NCBI GenBank assembly: GCA_004525685.1
Contig: SPBW01000046.1
Location: 1-13,312, forward strand
From: Candidatus Atribacteria bacterium
Lineage (GTDB): Bacteria > Bipolaricaulota > Bipolaricaulia > UBA7950 > UBA9294
Length of the DNA stretch: 13,312 bases
Reading direction: 5' to 3'
A program made the position numbers and the translations under genes. Below are positions 1 to 7,447 of this stretch, piece after piece (position 1 is the first letter of the stretch; every line of letters begins with the position of its first letter). The notes below the pieces were generated by a model. That model was not told the origin of the DNA. It ran no database searches and saw nothing but the letters and a program-made list of their open reading frames with translations.

Positions 1-309
1 CTCTGCCTCGTCAATGCCATGCACATCACGGCATCTGTGTTTGTCAACGATGATGAAGCCGGATTGCATCGTGACTATGAACGATGGCTCGAAGCCTTGG
101 CGCCACACGAACCAACAAGCCAGTACGATCACAATCTCACCGGTGAAGACAACGGGGATGCCCATCTCAAGCGCCAAGTGATGGGCCGAAGCGTGACCTT
201 GGCAGTGACAGAAGGCCGCCTCGACCTCGGCCCTTGGGAGCAGGTGTTCTATGGGGAATTCGATGGTCGCCGCAAGAAACGGGTACTGATCAAGATCATC
301 GGAGAATGA
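1..309 (+). CDS. YjbQ/UPF0047 family protein (secondary thiamine-phosphate synthase-like), 5'-truncated by window edge
   Basis: This is the C-terminal part of a YjbQ (UPF0047) family protein. The reading frame is open from base 1 and the residues before the first Met (LCLVNA, then MHITAS) already match the family's conserved beta strand, so the real start lies left of the window and the ATG at 19 is internal. Visible family features are the His in HITAS, the acidic NDDE stretch, the central EDNGDAHLK segment with its His, and a C-terminal VTEGRLDLGPWE followed by a beta strand ending IKIIGE. Family members are small trimeric proteins. Some rescue thiamine-phosphate synthase mutants, but the physiological substrate is unsettled. 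The gene converges on pgsA with only 23 bp between the stop codons, and no clear terminator is visible there. The family assignment is secure; the precise function is not. Confidence 0.85.
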   Translation, partial: LCLVNAMHITASVFVNDDEAGLHRDYERWLEALAPHEPTSQYDHNLTGEDNGDAHLKRQVMGRSVTLAVTEGRLDLGPWEQVFYGEFDGRRKKRVLIKIIGE

Positions 310-332
310 GAAGGGGAGCGCAACAAACGGCT

Positions 333-875
333 CTAGACGAACAGGCGTCGTAGGCGATAGAAGTACTCGGCTCCAGAAATGAGGGACATGGCAATAGCAA
401 GGATGAGCGCAACAGTCTTAGCAATCCCACCAGCCGGCCCCAAGGAAAATGTACGTGCCGCCAGGACGACTAACACCAAAATCACGTGCGAAATTGTCTT
501 GATCTTGCCCAGGATGCTGGCGTCAATGATCTGCCCTTCATGGATTGCCACAATGCGAAGGCCAGTCACCAAGAACTCACGCGCAATGAGTGCCATGACC
601 GCGGCGGCTGACAACTCACCCAGCTGAACCAAGGCAATCAATGCACCTGAGATCAGCAGTTTGTCGGCAATGGGATCCGCGAACTGGCCGAACACCGATG
701 TTTGATTGAGGCTACGTGCGATGTATCCGTCCACAGCGTCAGAGACCGCCGCCAGAAAGAACAGAATCACAGCAAGAATGCGGCCGATGTTGGAGTCGGA
801 CAAGATCAGATACATCAGCAATGGGACGGATAACAATCGGGCAATGGTAATTCTGTTTGGAATCGTGTTCAGCAT
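333..875 (-). CDS. pgsA: CDP-diacylglycerol--glycerol-3-phosphate 3-phosphatidyltransferase
   Basis: Integral membrane enzyme that condenses CDP-diacylglycerol with sn-glycerol-3-phosphate to phosphatidylglycerol phosphate, the committed step to phosphatidylglycerol and cardiolipin. The complete CDP-alcohol phosphotransferase signature is present: D46, D49-G50, A53-R54, G63, D67 and D71, with the family spacing; the aspartates bind the catalytic metal ions. The N-terminal MLNTIPNRITIARL is typical of PgsA. Several hydrophobic segments follow (about residues 15-28, 33-45, 73-95, 127-142 and 150-168). The length of 180 aa is normal. The ATG at 875 has a GGGAGA Shine-Dalgarno inside the end of tpiA, and the two genes overlap by 7 bp, so they are probably translationally coupled. 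Other CDP-alcohol transferases such as PssA are possible, but the N-terminus and length favour PgsA. Confidence 0.93.
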   Translation of the reverse strand: MLNTIPNRITIARLLSVPLLMYLILSDSNIGRILAVILFFLAAVSDAVDGYIARSLNQTSVFGQFADPIADKLLISGALIALVQLGELSAAAVMALIAREFLVTGLRIVAIHEGQIIDASILGKIKTISHVILVLVVLAARTFSLGPAGGIAKTVALILAIAMSLISGAEYFYRLRRLFV

Positions 876-1654
876 GGATCGTCGTCTCCCTGCAGAGACA
901 TCGCTTCGGCAATGATCTGCGCAAACGAGTCGGGATCAAGAGATGCTCCGCCGATCAATGCTCCGTCAATGTCAGGCTGCGCCTGCAAACTCTTGGCATT
1001 GGCTGGGTTCACACTGCCGCCATACAGAATCCGCATCGCTTCAGAAGCTGTCTCGCTATAGCGGGTCTCGATCCAGGCGCGGATGAAGGCAATGGTATCT
1101 TGTGCTTGCTCTGTCGTCGCTGTCTTCCCTGTACCAATTGCCCATACAGGCTCATAAGCAATGACAACATGTGCCAGATCTAGTTCGCTGACATCCTTTA
1201 GGCCGCCAGCAAGCTGCTCTTCGAGCACCGATTCCGTGCGATCGGCCTCGCGTTCTTCTAGGGTCTCCCCCACACAAAGGATGGGACGAAGATCGTTGCT
1301 GAGTGCGGCTTGCAGTTTCTCGTTCACTACGACATTGGTATCGCCAAACACGTGTCTGCGCTCAGAATGTCCTGCGAGCACGAAGGAACACTGACACGAC
1401 TTCAGCATGTTCGCAGAGATGGCGCCCGTATAGGCACCCGAAGCTGCAGGATGCATATCCTGTGCTCCCAAGAACACGCTCGATTCCAGAAGACATTTCC
1501 CTGCTCTGTCGAGGCTGGTGAACGGCGGGATCACGAGAACATCGCAATCAAAACCATCACAAGAGAAGGATAGAAACCGCTCAATGAAATCCTGAGCCTC
1601 CTGAGGCGTCTTGTGCATCTTCCAATTTCCGGCAATCAGCGGCCGACGGCTCAT
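869..1654 (-). CDS. tpiA: Triose-phosphate isomerase
   Basis: Cytosolic glycolytic and gluconeogenic enzyme interconverting dihydroxyacetone phosphate and glyceraldehyde-3-phosphate. All catalytic elements are present in the 261-aa protein: N10 and K12 in GNWKMHK, the electrophile H96 in AGHSERR, the base E168 in AYEPVWAIGTG (start of the flexible loop 6), and the phosphate-binding GGS at 212-214. The reading frame extends upstream to an ATG at 1735, but the family starts at the MSRRPLIAGNWK beta strand, and the ATG at 1654 has a GAGGTGAGG Shine-Dalgarno just upstream, so I use 1654. It is the first gene of a tpiA-pgsA pair; glycerol-3-phosphate for PgsA derives from DHAP, so the pairing makes metabolic sense. 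A short acidic tail (GDDDPC) ends the protein in the overlap with pgsA. Confidence 0.97.
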   Translation of the reverse strand: MSRRPLIAGNWKMHKTPQEAQDFIERFLSFSCDGFDCDVLVIPPFTSLDRAGKCLLESSVFLGAQDMHPAASGAYTGAISANMLKSCQCSFVLAGHSERRHVFGDTNVVVNEKLQAALSNDLRPILCVGETLEEREADRTESVLEEQLAGGLKDVSELDLAHVVIAYEPVWAIGTGKTATTEQAQDTIAFIRAWIETRYSETASEAMRILYGGSVNPANAKSLQAQPDIDGALIGGASLDPDSFAQIIAEAMSLQGDDDPC

Positions 1655-1675
1655 GATCCTCACCTCTCGCCCCCA

Positions 1676-1735
1676 AGTATACGAAGCGCAGCGCGCTGAA
1701 TCACAATTGACAACCTCAGGATGGCAACCTACCAT
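1676..1735. promoter_or_regulatory. Divergent tpiA / slipin promoter region
   Basis: The 116-bp gap between divergent tpiA and the slipin gene must hold both promoters. On the plus strand TTGACA (1707-1712), a 17-bp spacer and TACCAT (1730-1735) lie 36 bp before the slipin ATG; this is the better candidate. On the minus strand a TATACT -10 (1681 to 1676) lies 21 bp before the tpiA ATG, with only a poor -35 (TTGTGA, spacer 19). This is pattern reading by eye and no start site is known. Confidence 0.45.
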
Positions 1736-1770
1736 CCACTGGCAACTGAAAGGAATCGAGGAGGTTCACC

Positions 1771-2523
1771 ATGATCTATCCATACGTCACAGCCATCGTT
1801 GTGTTTGTGCTCTTGTTTCTCGTCAATGCCATCAAGGTCCTCCGTGAATACGAGCGCGGTGTCATTTTCCGCTTGGGACGACTGGTCGCTGCCAAGGGGC
1901 CCGGGCTGATCATCATCATCCCGATTATTGACAAGATGGTGCGGGTCAGTCTAAGGACAGTCACCCTCGATGTGCCGCCTCAAGAAGTGATCACCAAAGA
2001 CAACGTTTCGACTGAGGTCAATGCGGTCCTGTTCTTCCGCGTCGTCGACCCGAATGCCGCTGTCGTTGAAGTACAGAACTACGTGGAGGCAACACGCCAA
2101 ATCGCCATGACCACGCTGCGAAGTGTCCTTGGAGGTTTCGAACTTGATCAAGTTCTCGGCGAGCGAGAGAAGATCAACCAACAACTTCAGCAGATCGTCG
2201 ATGAACAGACGGATCCGTGGGGGATTAAGGTCGGCAACATGGAGATCAAGGACGTCAAGCTCCCATCTGATATGCAGCGCGCCATCGCTCGACAAGCCGA
2301 AGCGGAACGTGACCGACGCGCTAAGGTCATCAATGCTGAGGGAGAGCTGCAAGCAGCAACCAAGCTGGGCGAGGCAGCAGCCATCATGGAGCGCAATCCA
2401 TCGTCACTTCAGCTTCGCTACTTGCAGACGCTCAATGACATCTCAGCAGAGAATGCGTCAACCATCGTCTTCCCTGTTCCCATTGAGCTTCTCAATTGGC
2501 TGAACATGGGCAAGAAAGAGTAG
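1771..2523 (+). CDS. Slipin / stomatin-like SPFH domain membrane protein
   Basis: A 250-aa SPFH-family protein of the bacterial slipin type. One N-terminal hydrophobic helix (about residues 5-21) anchors it. The conserved YERGVIFRLGR entry to the SPFH domain follows, then LDVPPQEVITKDNV, NYVEATRQIAMTTLRSVLG and a charged coiled-coil (KLPSDMQRAIARQAEAERDRRAKVI) ending in an oligomerisation segment near SLQLRYLQTL. These proteins form membrane-associated oligomers thought to organise lipid microdomains or modulate membrane proteases; the substrate is unknown. Bacterial slipins usually pair with an NfeD/STOPP protein, but none is adjacent here; the next gene, 15 bp downstream, is mnmG. A strong GAGGAGG Shine-Dalgarno (1758-1764) supports the start. 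The subfamily call is secure and the physiological role is not known. Confidence 0.9.
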   Translation: MIYPYVTAIVVFVLLFLVNAIKVLREYERGVIFRLGRLVAAKGPGLIIIIPIIDKMVRVSLRTVTLDVPPQEVITKDNVSTEVNAVLFFRVVDPNAAVVEVQNYVEATRQIAMTTLRSVLGGFELDQVLGEREKINQQLQQIVDEQTDPWGIKVGNMEIKDVKLPSDMQRAIARQAEAERDRRAKVINAEGELQAATKLGEAAAIMERNPSSLQLRYLQTLNDISAENASTIVFPVPIELLNWLNMGKKE

Positions 2524-2538
2524 GAGTCGCAGGAGTCC

Positions 2539-4383
2539 ATGCACAGCTATGACATCGTCGTCGTCGGGGCAGGGCACGCCGGTTGCGAAGCAGCACTCGC
2601 AGCCAGTCGCCTGGGCGCCTCGACGGCACTGCTTACCATCAATCTCGATGAGATCGGCAAGATGCCGTGCAATCCGGCTATTGGTGGACCTGGGAAGTCG
2701 CAGCTTGTCCGCGAGATCGACGCGCTCGGCGGAGAGATGGCGCGCGTGACCGACGCGTCGATGATTCACATTCGCATGCTCAATACCAGCAAGGGTGCTG
2801 CGATGCAGGTGCGACGTGCCCAAACTGATCGAAATCTCTACAAACGCACGTGGAAGCATATTCTGGAGCATACGGAGGGCTTGTCCATCATCGAAGGGAT
2901 GGTCGATCGGCTCCTTGTTCGCGAGCGCATGATCGTCGGCGTACATGTGCGCGAAGGTCTGGAGATCTCTGCCAAGGCCGTCATCCTTGCGGTAGGCACG
3001 TTTCTCAATGGCCGCGTATTGCTGGGAGATGTGACCTATCCCGCTGGCCGCGCAGGCGAACCTCCGTCGCTGGCCATTGCCACGTCGCTTGAAGAACTTG
3101 GATTCCCTCTCATCCGTCTCAAGACGGGCACTCCGCCTCGCATCCATCGCGACACGATGGACACGTCGCTTCTCGAGCGCCAAGACACAAGCGATGAGCC
3201 GCTTGCGTTTTCGTTTTGGAGTCAGCCTCGCGTACTCGCCCATGATCTACCGGTTTATGTCTCACACACGACTGAGATGACGCACCGCATCATCCGCGAC
3301 TCGTTGACGGAAAGCTCCAACTACAACGGGCTGATCGCTGGAGAGGGGCCGCGCCATTGCCCCTCTTTGGAGACGAAGATCGTCAAGTTCCCTGACCGAA
3401 CCAGCCACAAGGTGTTCCTCGAGCCAGAGGGCGTTGACAGTACGGAGATCTACCTCCAAGGAATCTATACCGCCTTCTCACCAGAGGTTCAACAGCGCAT
3501 TGTGCGGTCAATCCCCGGGCTGGAAGCCGCTCATATCGAGCGCTATGGATACAACATCGAGTACGACTTTATTGATCCATTGCATCTGGATGCGACCCTT
3601 GAGTCTGACCGTGTGAAGGGGTTGTACTTCGCCGGACAAATCAATGGCACGACAGGATATGAGGAGGCGGGAGCTCAAGGTTTGCTGGCCGGCATCAATG
3701 CTGTCGCGAAGCTGCGTGGCGATGACCCGCTCATCCTTTCCAGGGGACAGGCGTTCATCGGTGTGTTGATTGACGATCTGGTGACCAAGGGGATTACCGA
3801 GCCCTATCGTATGCTGCCTTCGCGGGCCGAATATCGCATGACACTACGTGAAGGCAATGCTGATCTACGGTTGTCGGAGATCGGGCACAACGTGGGCTTG
3901 CTTCCCGATGATCGCTACGAGCAAGTGCTCAAGAGAAAAGCTGACTTGGAAACACTGCTTGAAACGCTTCATGCCACGCGAATCGGCCCCTCTCATCCGA
4001 CGAATGATCAACTGGTCGCACGAGGAAGCGTTCGACTTCAAAACAACGGCGCCAGCTTGTTTGAGCTCTTGCGAAGGCCTCATGTGCGTTTGTCAGATCT
4101 GTTGTCTGTGAGCGCGCTCCAAGACGCTGTGATTGAGGAAGCAGAGATCGAAGGCAAGTACGCGGGCTATCTCGTGCAGCAAGAGCGAGAGATTCAACGT
4201 CTGAAACGGCTCGAAGACATGATCATCCCATCAGACATGGATTTTCACTGTCTGACCAACGTCTCCATTGAAGGCCGAGATCTCCTTCAACGCGTTCGCC
4301 CTCGCTCATTCGGACAGGCAAGCCGAGTCCCTGGCGTGTCTCAGGCCGACTTGTCGATGCTGGCCATCCATTTGCGACAGTAG
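2539..4383 (+). CDS. mnmG: tRNA uridine-5-carboxymethylaminomethyl(34) synthesis enzyme MnmG
   Basis: FAD- and NADH-dependent enzyme that, with the GTPase MnmE, installs the cmnm5 group on the wobble uridine U34 of certain tRNAs. The 614-aa length is normal for the long-form MnmG/GidA family. The N-terminal Rossmann motif VVVGAGHAGCEAA binds FAD and is followed by the family signature MPCNPAIGGPGK and EIDALGGEMARVTD. Other conserved blocks are AVGTFLNGR, RLKTGTPPRI, PRHCPSLETKIVKFPD, YFAGQINGTTGYEEAGAQGLLAGINA and PYRMLPSRAEYRM, plus a C-terminal helical domain ending GVSQADLSMLAIHLRQ that contacts MnmE and tRNA. The ATG at 2539 is the first that gives the usual N-terminus. Two AGGAG copies (2522-2526 and 2531-2535) sit 12 and 3 bp upstream. 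It probably shares a transcript with the slipin gene. MnmE is not in the window. TrmFO is a related family, but the length argues against it. Confidence 0.96.
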   Translation: MHSYDIVVVGAGHAGCEAALAASRLGASTALLTINLDEIGKMPCNPAIGGPGKSQLVREIDALGGEMARVTDASMIHIRMLNTSKGAAMQVRRAQTDRNLYKRTWKHILEHTEGLSIIEGMVDRLLVRERMIVGVHVREGLEISAKAVILAVGTFLNGRVLLGDVTYPAGRAGEPPSLAIATSLEELGFPLIRLKTGTPPRIHRDTMDTSLLERQDTSDEPLAFSFWSQPRVLAHDLPVYVSHTTEMTHRIIRDSLTESSNYNGLIAGEGPRHCPSLETKIVKFPDRTSHKVFLEPEGVDSTEIYLQGIYTAFSPEVQQRIVRSIPGLEAAHIERYGYNIEYDFIDPLHLDATLESDRVKGLYFAGQINGTTGYEEAGAQGLLAGINAVAKLRGDDPLILSRGQAFIGVLIDDLVTKGITEPYRMLPSRAEYRMTLREGNADLRLSEIGHNVGLLPDDRYEQVLKRKADLETLLETLHATRIGPSHPTNDQLVARGSVRLQNNGASLFELLRRPHVRLSDLLSVSALQDAVIEEAEIEGKYAGYLVQQEREIQRLKRLEDMIIPSDMDFHCLTNVSIEGRDLLQRVRPRSFGQASRVPGVSQADLSMLAIHLRQ

Positions 4384-4401
4384 GCGAGCACGTTCCCCGT
4401 C

Positions 4402-6102
4402 CTAAGACGGTGCCAGCCGTTCATGAGCGATGAGCCTGGTAGCGGCCCGCCGGAAGATCTGACCAGCCGTGTATCCACCTGATGGGGATCCAGATTGCAC
4501 TTCGTCGAGCACCACAACCATCACGTAATCTGGCGAGTTCGCGTCAAGGATACCTGCAAACAGCGACGTGTACTTACCCACGACGTAGCCTTGCCCCGCG
4601 ACAGCCTTCTGCGCAGTTCCCGTCTTGCCAGCAACGGCAAACCCATCGATTGCTGCCAATGTGCCAGTTCCCGACTCTACGACCGCTCTCATCAGCGCCA
4701 ACATGGTGTTTGCTGAGTCTCTGGAACACACGCGCACCCCGTCAGGGGGGGCAACGTCATCCATGGCGGGAACAATGATGCGTGGCGTCCGCAAGATCCC
4801 ATCGGACGCGATGACGGCCACAGCACGAGCCAGCTGGATTCCTGTCACCGCCACCGATTGCCCGATCGAGTGAGCAGCGAGGGCAAGCCCTGACCAATCA
4901 GCCACGGGACGGAGAATCCCCCGTTCCTCGCCGGGCAAGCCGACTTTCGTCGTCGTGCCGAAGCCGAACCCAGCCAGTAAGTCATGGAGCTGATCTTCAG
5001 TAAGGCCTTGCGCAACACGAATCATGCCTGTGTTGATGGAGTGTTCGATAATCTCCGCGAATGTGACCATGCCATAGGATTCGTTGTCTGCGTTGTGCAT
5101 GACATGCCCGAACACATCAATGCCATCGTTGCCATTGAACGTGTCTGCGGGCGAGACAACCCCGTTCTCTAGCGCCGCTAGCCCGGTGAAGACTTTGAAG
5201 ATGGAGCCCGGTTCAAACAGGTGTGTAACCGCCAGGTTCCGACGTTGCTCGGGTGTTGAATCCCAGAACGCATTGAGGTCATAGCCCTTGTCTTGGGCCA
5301 TGGCCAGCACATCACCTGTGTGGGGATCCAAGAGAACGATCATGCCGCCCAGAGCGCGGAACTGATTCACACCAGTTCGAATCTCTTCCTCGCAGATGAA
5401 TTGCAGACCCATTTCAATCGAGAGCGTGAGATCCTTGCCTCGCTGTCCCTGTTCTACGACCTCGATGTTGTAGGTACGTCCGTCTGCACCCTCCAGCACT
5501 CGAATGACCTGCGCCGTTCCCTGTAGTTGCTCGTCATACGCCATCTCCAGGCCCTCTAATCCGGCTCCGTCTGTTCCCACAAAGCCAATCAGATTCGATG
5601 CCAGCCGCCCCTGTGGATACCAACGCTTCCATGTATCGATGAACACCAATCCATACACGTCAGCAGCGTTGGCTCGTTCCCGGATCCGTTGGGCTGTGTC
5701 GAAATCCACACGTCGGTTGATCCACGTGAAGTAGGAATCTCTCGACACCTTCTCCTGAACATCTGATCGGGGCAACGCCAGTTCCTCGACGAGAATCGTT
5801 ACCGCTGCGCTCTCATTGGTCAGGTTGATGCCATCGACGGCAATCGCCATCGCCTTTACGTCAATTGCCAGAGCTACGCCGTTTCGATCCAGGATCGAGC
5901 CTCGTTGTGGCGGCAACTGGATGATCCTCTCTTGAGACGCCTGTGCACGTCCAAGCCAGTAAGCATGCTGCACGATCTGCAATTGGACGAATCGCCCCAC
6001 GACAACGGCTAGGAGAACGGCAAAGATCGCCAATACCACGCGCCCGCGCACATGCGTTGTGCGCGATTGGCTATTAGGAGTCTGCGGGGGGCTTGGGTAC
6101 AT
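4402..6102 (-). CDS. ftsI: Peptidoglycan D,D-transpeptidase FtsI (class B penicillin-binding protein)
   Basis: Septal class B PBP that cross-links peptidoglycan during division. From the ATG at 6102 the protein has 566 aa: a short cytosolic tail, one transmembrane helix (about 20-42), the dimerisation/pedestal domain beginning with RGSILDRNG, then the transpeptidase domain. The three penicillin-binding motifs are present: SIFK (catalytic S300, K303), SIN (355-357) and KTG (493-495). No PASTA domains follow, so it resembles the FtsI/PBP3 type more than PBP2x. The frame extends to a TTG at 6147, but that would overlap ftsL by 74 bp; the ATG at 6102 overlaps it by 29 bp. Neither start has a convincing Shine-Dalgarno, so translation is probably coupled to ftsL. 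It is the last gene of the mutS-rsmH-ftsL-ftsI run and converges on mnmG with an 18-bp gap. The usual downstream murE/mraY genes are absent. Confidence 0.93.
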   Translation of the reverse strand: MYPSPPQTPNSQSRTTHVRGRVVLAIFAVLLAVVVGRFVQLQIVQHAYWLGRAQASQERIIQLPPQRGSILDRNGVALAIDVKAMAIAVDGINLTNESAAVTILVEELALPRSDVQEKVSRDSYFTWINRRVDFDTAQRIRERANAADVYGLVFIDTWKRWYPQGRLASNLIGFVGTDGAGLEGLEMAYDEQLQGTAQVIRVLEGADGRTYNIEVVEQGQRGKDLTLSIEMGLQFICEEEIRTGVNQFRALGGMIVLLDPHTGDVLAMAQDKGYDLNAFWDSTPEQRRNLAVTHLFEPGSIFKVFTGLAALENGVVSPADTFNGNDGIDVFGHVMHNADNESYGMVTFAEIIEHSINTGMIRVAQGLTEDQLHDLLAGFGFGTTTKVGLPGEERGILRPVADWSGLALAAHSIGQSVAVTGIQLARAVAVIASDGILRTPRIIVPAMDDVAPPDGVRVCSRDSANTMLALMRAVVESGTGTLAAIDGFAVAGKTGTAQKAVAGQGYVVGKYTSLFAGILDANSPDYVMVVVLDEVQSGSPSGGYTAGQIFRRAATRLIAHERLAPS

Positions 6103-6421
6103 AGTGGATGATGGTCGGCTCAGACATTCCCAACTGCTCACGGGCAATCCGAGCGATGCGCTCTAGAGAGAAGGCTTCATCGATGCGAACACGTAGGATG
6201 TGATTGATTTCCTGTGCGGATTCCAGTTGCTCTCGCGCATCCTCATGCGTGGCGGTCAACGCCTGTATGCGATTGCCCTGCCACAGATAGAGAAAGGATA
6301 GACCAGAGACCGCAGTAGCGATCAAGATTGCCCCCATCAGTCCGACCATCGTCAGCGTTCCTCGCGATGCTGCGCGCGACGACTCCGCCGACCAACGGGA
6401 CCTATTCCTTTGGCTCCTCAT
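6074..6421 (-). CDS. ftsL: FtsL-like cell division protein (septum formation initiator family)
   Basis: A small bitopic division protein of 115 aa. A basic, Ser/Arg-rich cytosolic N-terminus (1-22) precedes one transmembrane helix (about 23-48). A periplasmic/extracellular coiled coil follows (about 52-85, heptad-like, e.g. QLESAQEINHILRVRIDEA), then the SLERIARIAREQLGM block typical of FtsL/DivIC proteins and a short Pro-rich tail. FtsL forms a complex with FtsB/DivIC and FtsQ that activates FtsW-FtsI. Sequence conservation in this family is low, so the assignment rests on architecture plus the diagnostic position between rsmH and ftsI. The ATG at 6421 has AAGGTGAAG just upstream. It overlaps ftsI by 29 bp and follows rsmH after 69 bp. 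Confidence 0.85.
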   Translation of the reverse strand: MRSQRNRSRWSAESSRAASRGTLTMVGLMGAILIATAVSGLSFLYLWQGNRIQALTATHEDAREQLESAQEINHILRVRIDEAFSLERIARIAREQLGMSEPTIIHYVPKPPADS

Positions 6422-6490
6422 TCTTCACCTTCGACAGCTTATCTTGATTACTCTTCACCACGAAAGACACTTGTCAAATCTGCAAGAGCT

Positions 6491-7438
6491 TTAGCGAAGC
6501 CGTAGCGCAGCACGCAGCTTGGCGCTACGAGAACGAGGATTCGACGCCACTTCCTCGTCCGTCGCAGTCACGGGGCGTGTCGTCAGGATCTCCGCTTCAA
6601 TCTCCTTGCCGCAAACACACTCGGGAAGCTTCGGTGGACAGACACACGACCGCGCTTTGTCGCGGAAGAAGCTCTTCACGATGCGGTCTTCAAGAGAATG
6701 GAAGCTAATAACCACGAATGTGCCCCCCTCGACAAGGCGCTCGAATCCAGTAGCCAGCCCCGCCTCTAGACTGCCTAGCTCATCGTTGAGGAACATACGT
6801 ATGGCTTGAAACGTTCGGGTGGCGGGATGGAGACGGCGATGATCGTATTTGGCAGGCACTGCCTGCCGGATGATGTCAGCAAGCTGCAGCGTGGACTCGA
6901 TTCGTCCTGCACTACGGGCAGAAAGGATGGCACGGGCAATCTTGCGTCCGAACCGTTCCTCTCCGAATCGGTAGATGACGTCGGACAATTGCGACTCTGA
7001 TACCGTCGCAATCCAATCCCCCGCCGTCGTATGCGCGCTGCGATCCATCCGCATGTCAAGTGGACCGTCTCGCCGAAAGCTGAATCCGCGCTCACCAACA
7101 TCAAGATGAAGCGACGACACACCGAGATCAAGAAGCACTGCGTCCACGCCGGGCACGCCGAGCCGATCAAGATGCTGATCCAGGTCGCAGAAATTCCCGT
7201 GCACCGTTTGAAGTCGATCGCCAAACACGGCCAACCTCGCCCTAGCCAGCGCAAGCGCTTCAGCATCGCGATCAATGCCGATGACGCGAACGGTCTTGTC
7301 GGCTTGCAAGAGCATCTCCGTGTGTCCGCCAAGCCCTAGTGTGCCATCGACGACGGTCCTGCCTGTTAACGGAGACAGGAATCTCAATACAGCATCGGGC
7401 AGAACAGGTTGATGCAACTCAGCTGCGCGCTCAGACAT
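6491..7438 (-). CDS. rsmH: 16S rRNA (cytosine(1402)-N(4))-methyltransferase RsmH
   Basis: SAM-dependent enzyme (formerly MraW) that N4-methylates C1402 in the decoding centre of 16S rRNA. The 315-aa length is typical. Motifs in order: HQPVL near the N-terminus; the SAM-binding DGTLGLGGHT (31-40) and IGIDRD (53-58); AVLLDLGVSSLHLD, then RGFSFRRDGPLDMRMD; PATRTFQAIRMFLN; and the C-terminal VVISFHSLEDRIVKSFF. A Cys-rich segment (CVCPPKLPECVCG) follows, as in many family members. The ATG at 7438 has an AGAGGAGA Shine-Dalgarno, and the stop of mutS is only 9 bp upstream, so the two are almost certainly co-transcribed. rsmH usually follows mraZ at the head of the dcw cluster; here mutS takes that place. 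Confidence 0.96.
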   Translation of the reverse strand: MSERAAELHQPVLPDAVLRFLSPLTGRTVVDGTLGLGGHTEMLLQADKTVRVIGIDRDAEALALARARLAVFGDRLQTVHGNFCDLDQHLDRLGVPGVDAVLLDLGVSSLHLDVGERGFSFRRDGPLDMRMDRSAHTTAGDWIATVSESQLSDVIYRFGEERFGRKIARAILSARSAGRIESTLQLADIIRQAVPAKYDHRRLHPATRTFQAIRMFLNDELGSLEAGLATGFERLVEGGTFVVISFHSLEDRIVKSFFRDKARSCVCPPKLPECVCGKEIEAEILTTRPVTATDEEVASNPRSRSAKLRAALRLR

Positions 7439-7447
7439 CCGTCTCCT

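Noticed and set aside
1655..1735. 27-residue N-terminal extension of tpiA
   Set aside because: The extension does not match the family, and a good Shine-Dalgarno precedes the ATG at 1654.
4397..4410. Small hairpin CCGTC-CTAA-GACGG between mnmG and ftsI as a shared terminator
   Set aside because: Only 5 bp with no T tract on either side; too weak to call.
6103..6147. TTG start extending ftsI by 15 residues
   Set aside because: It would deepen the ftsL overlap to 74 bp and adds residues without family similarity; the ATG at 6102 is simpler, though neither has a clear Shine-Dalgarno.
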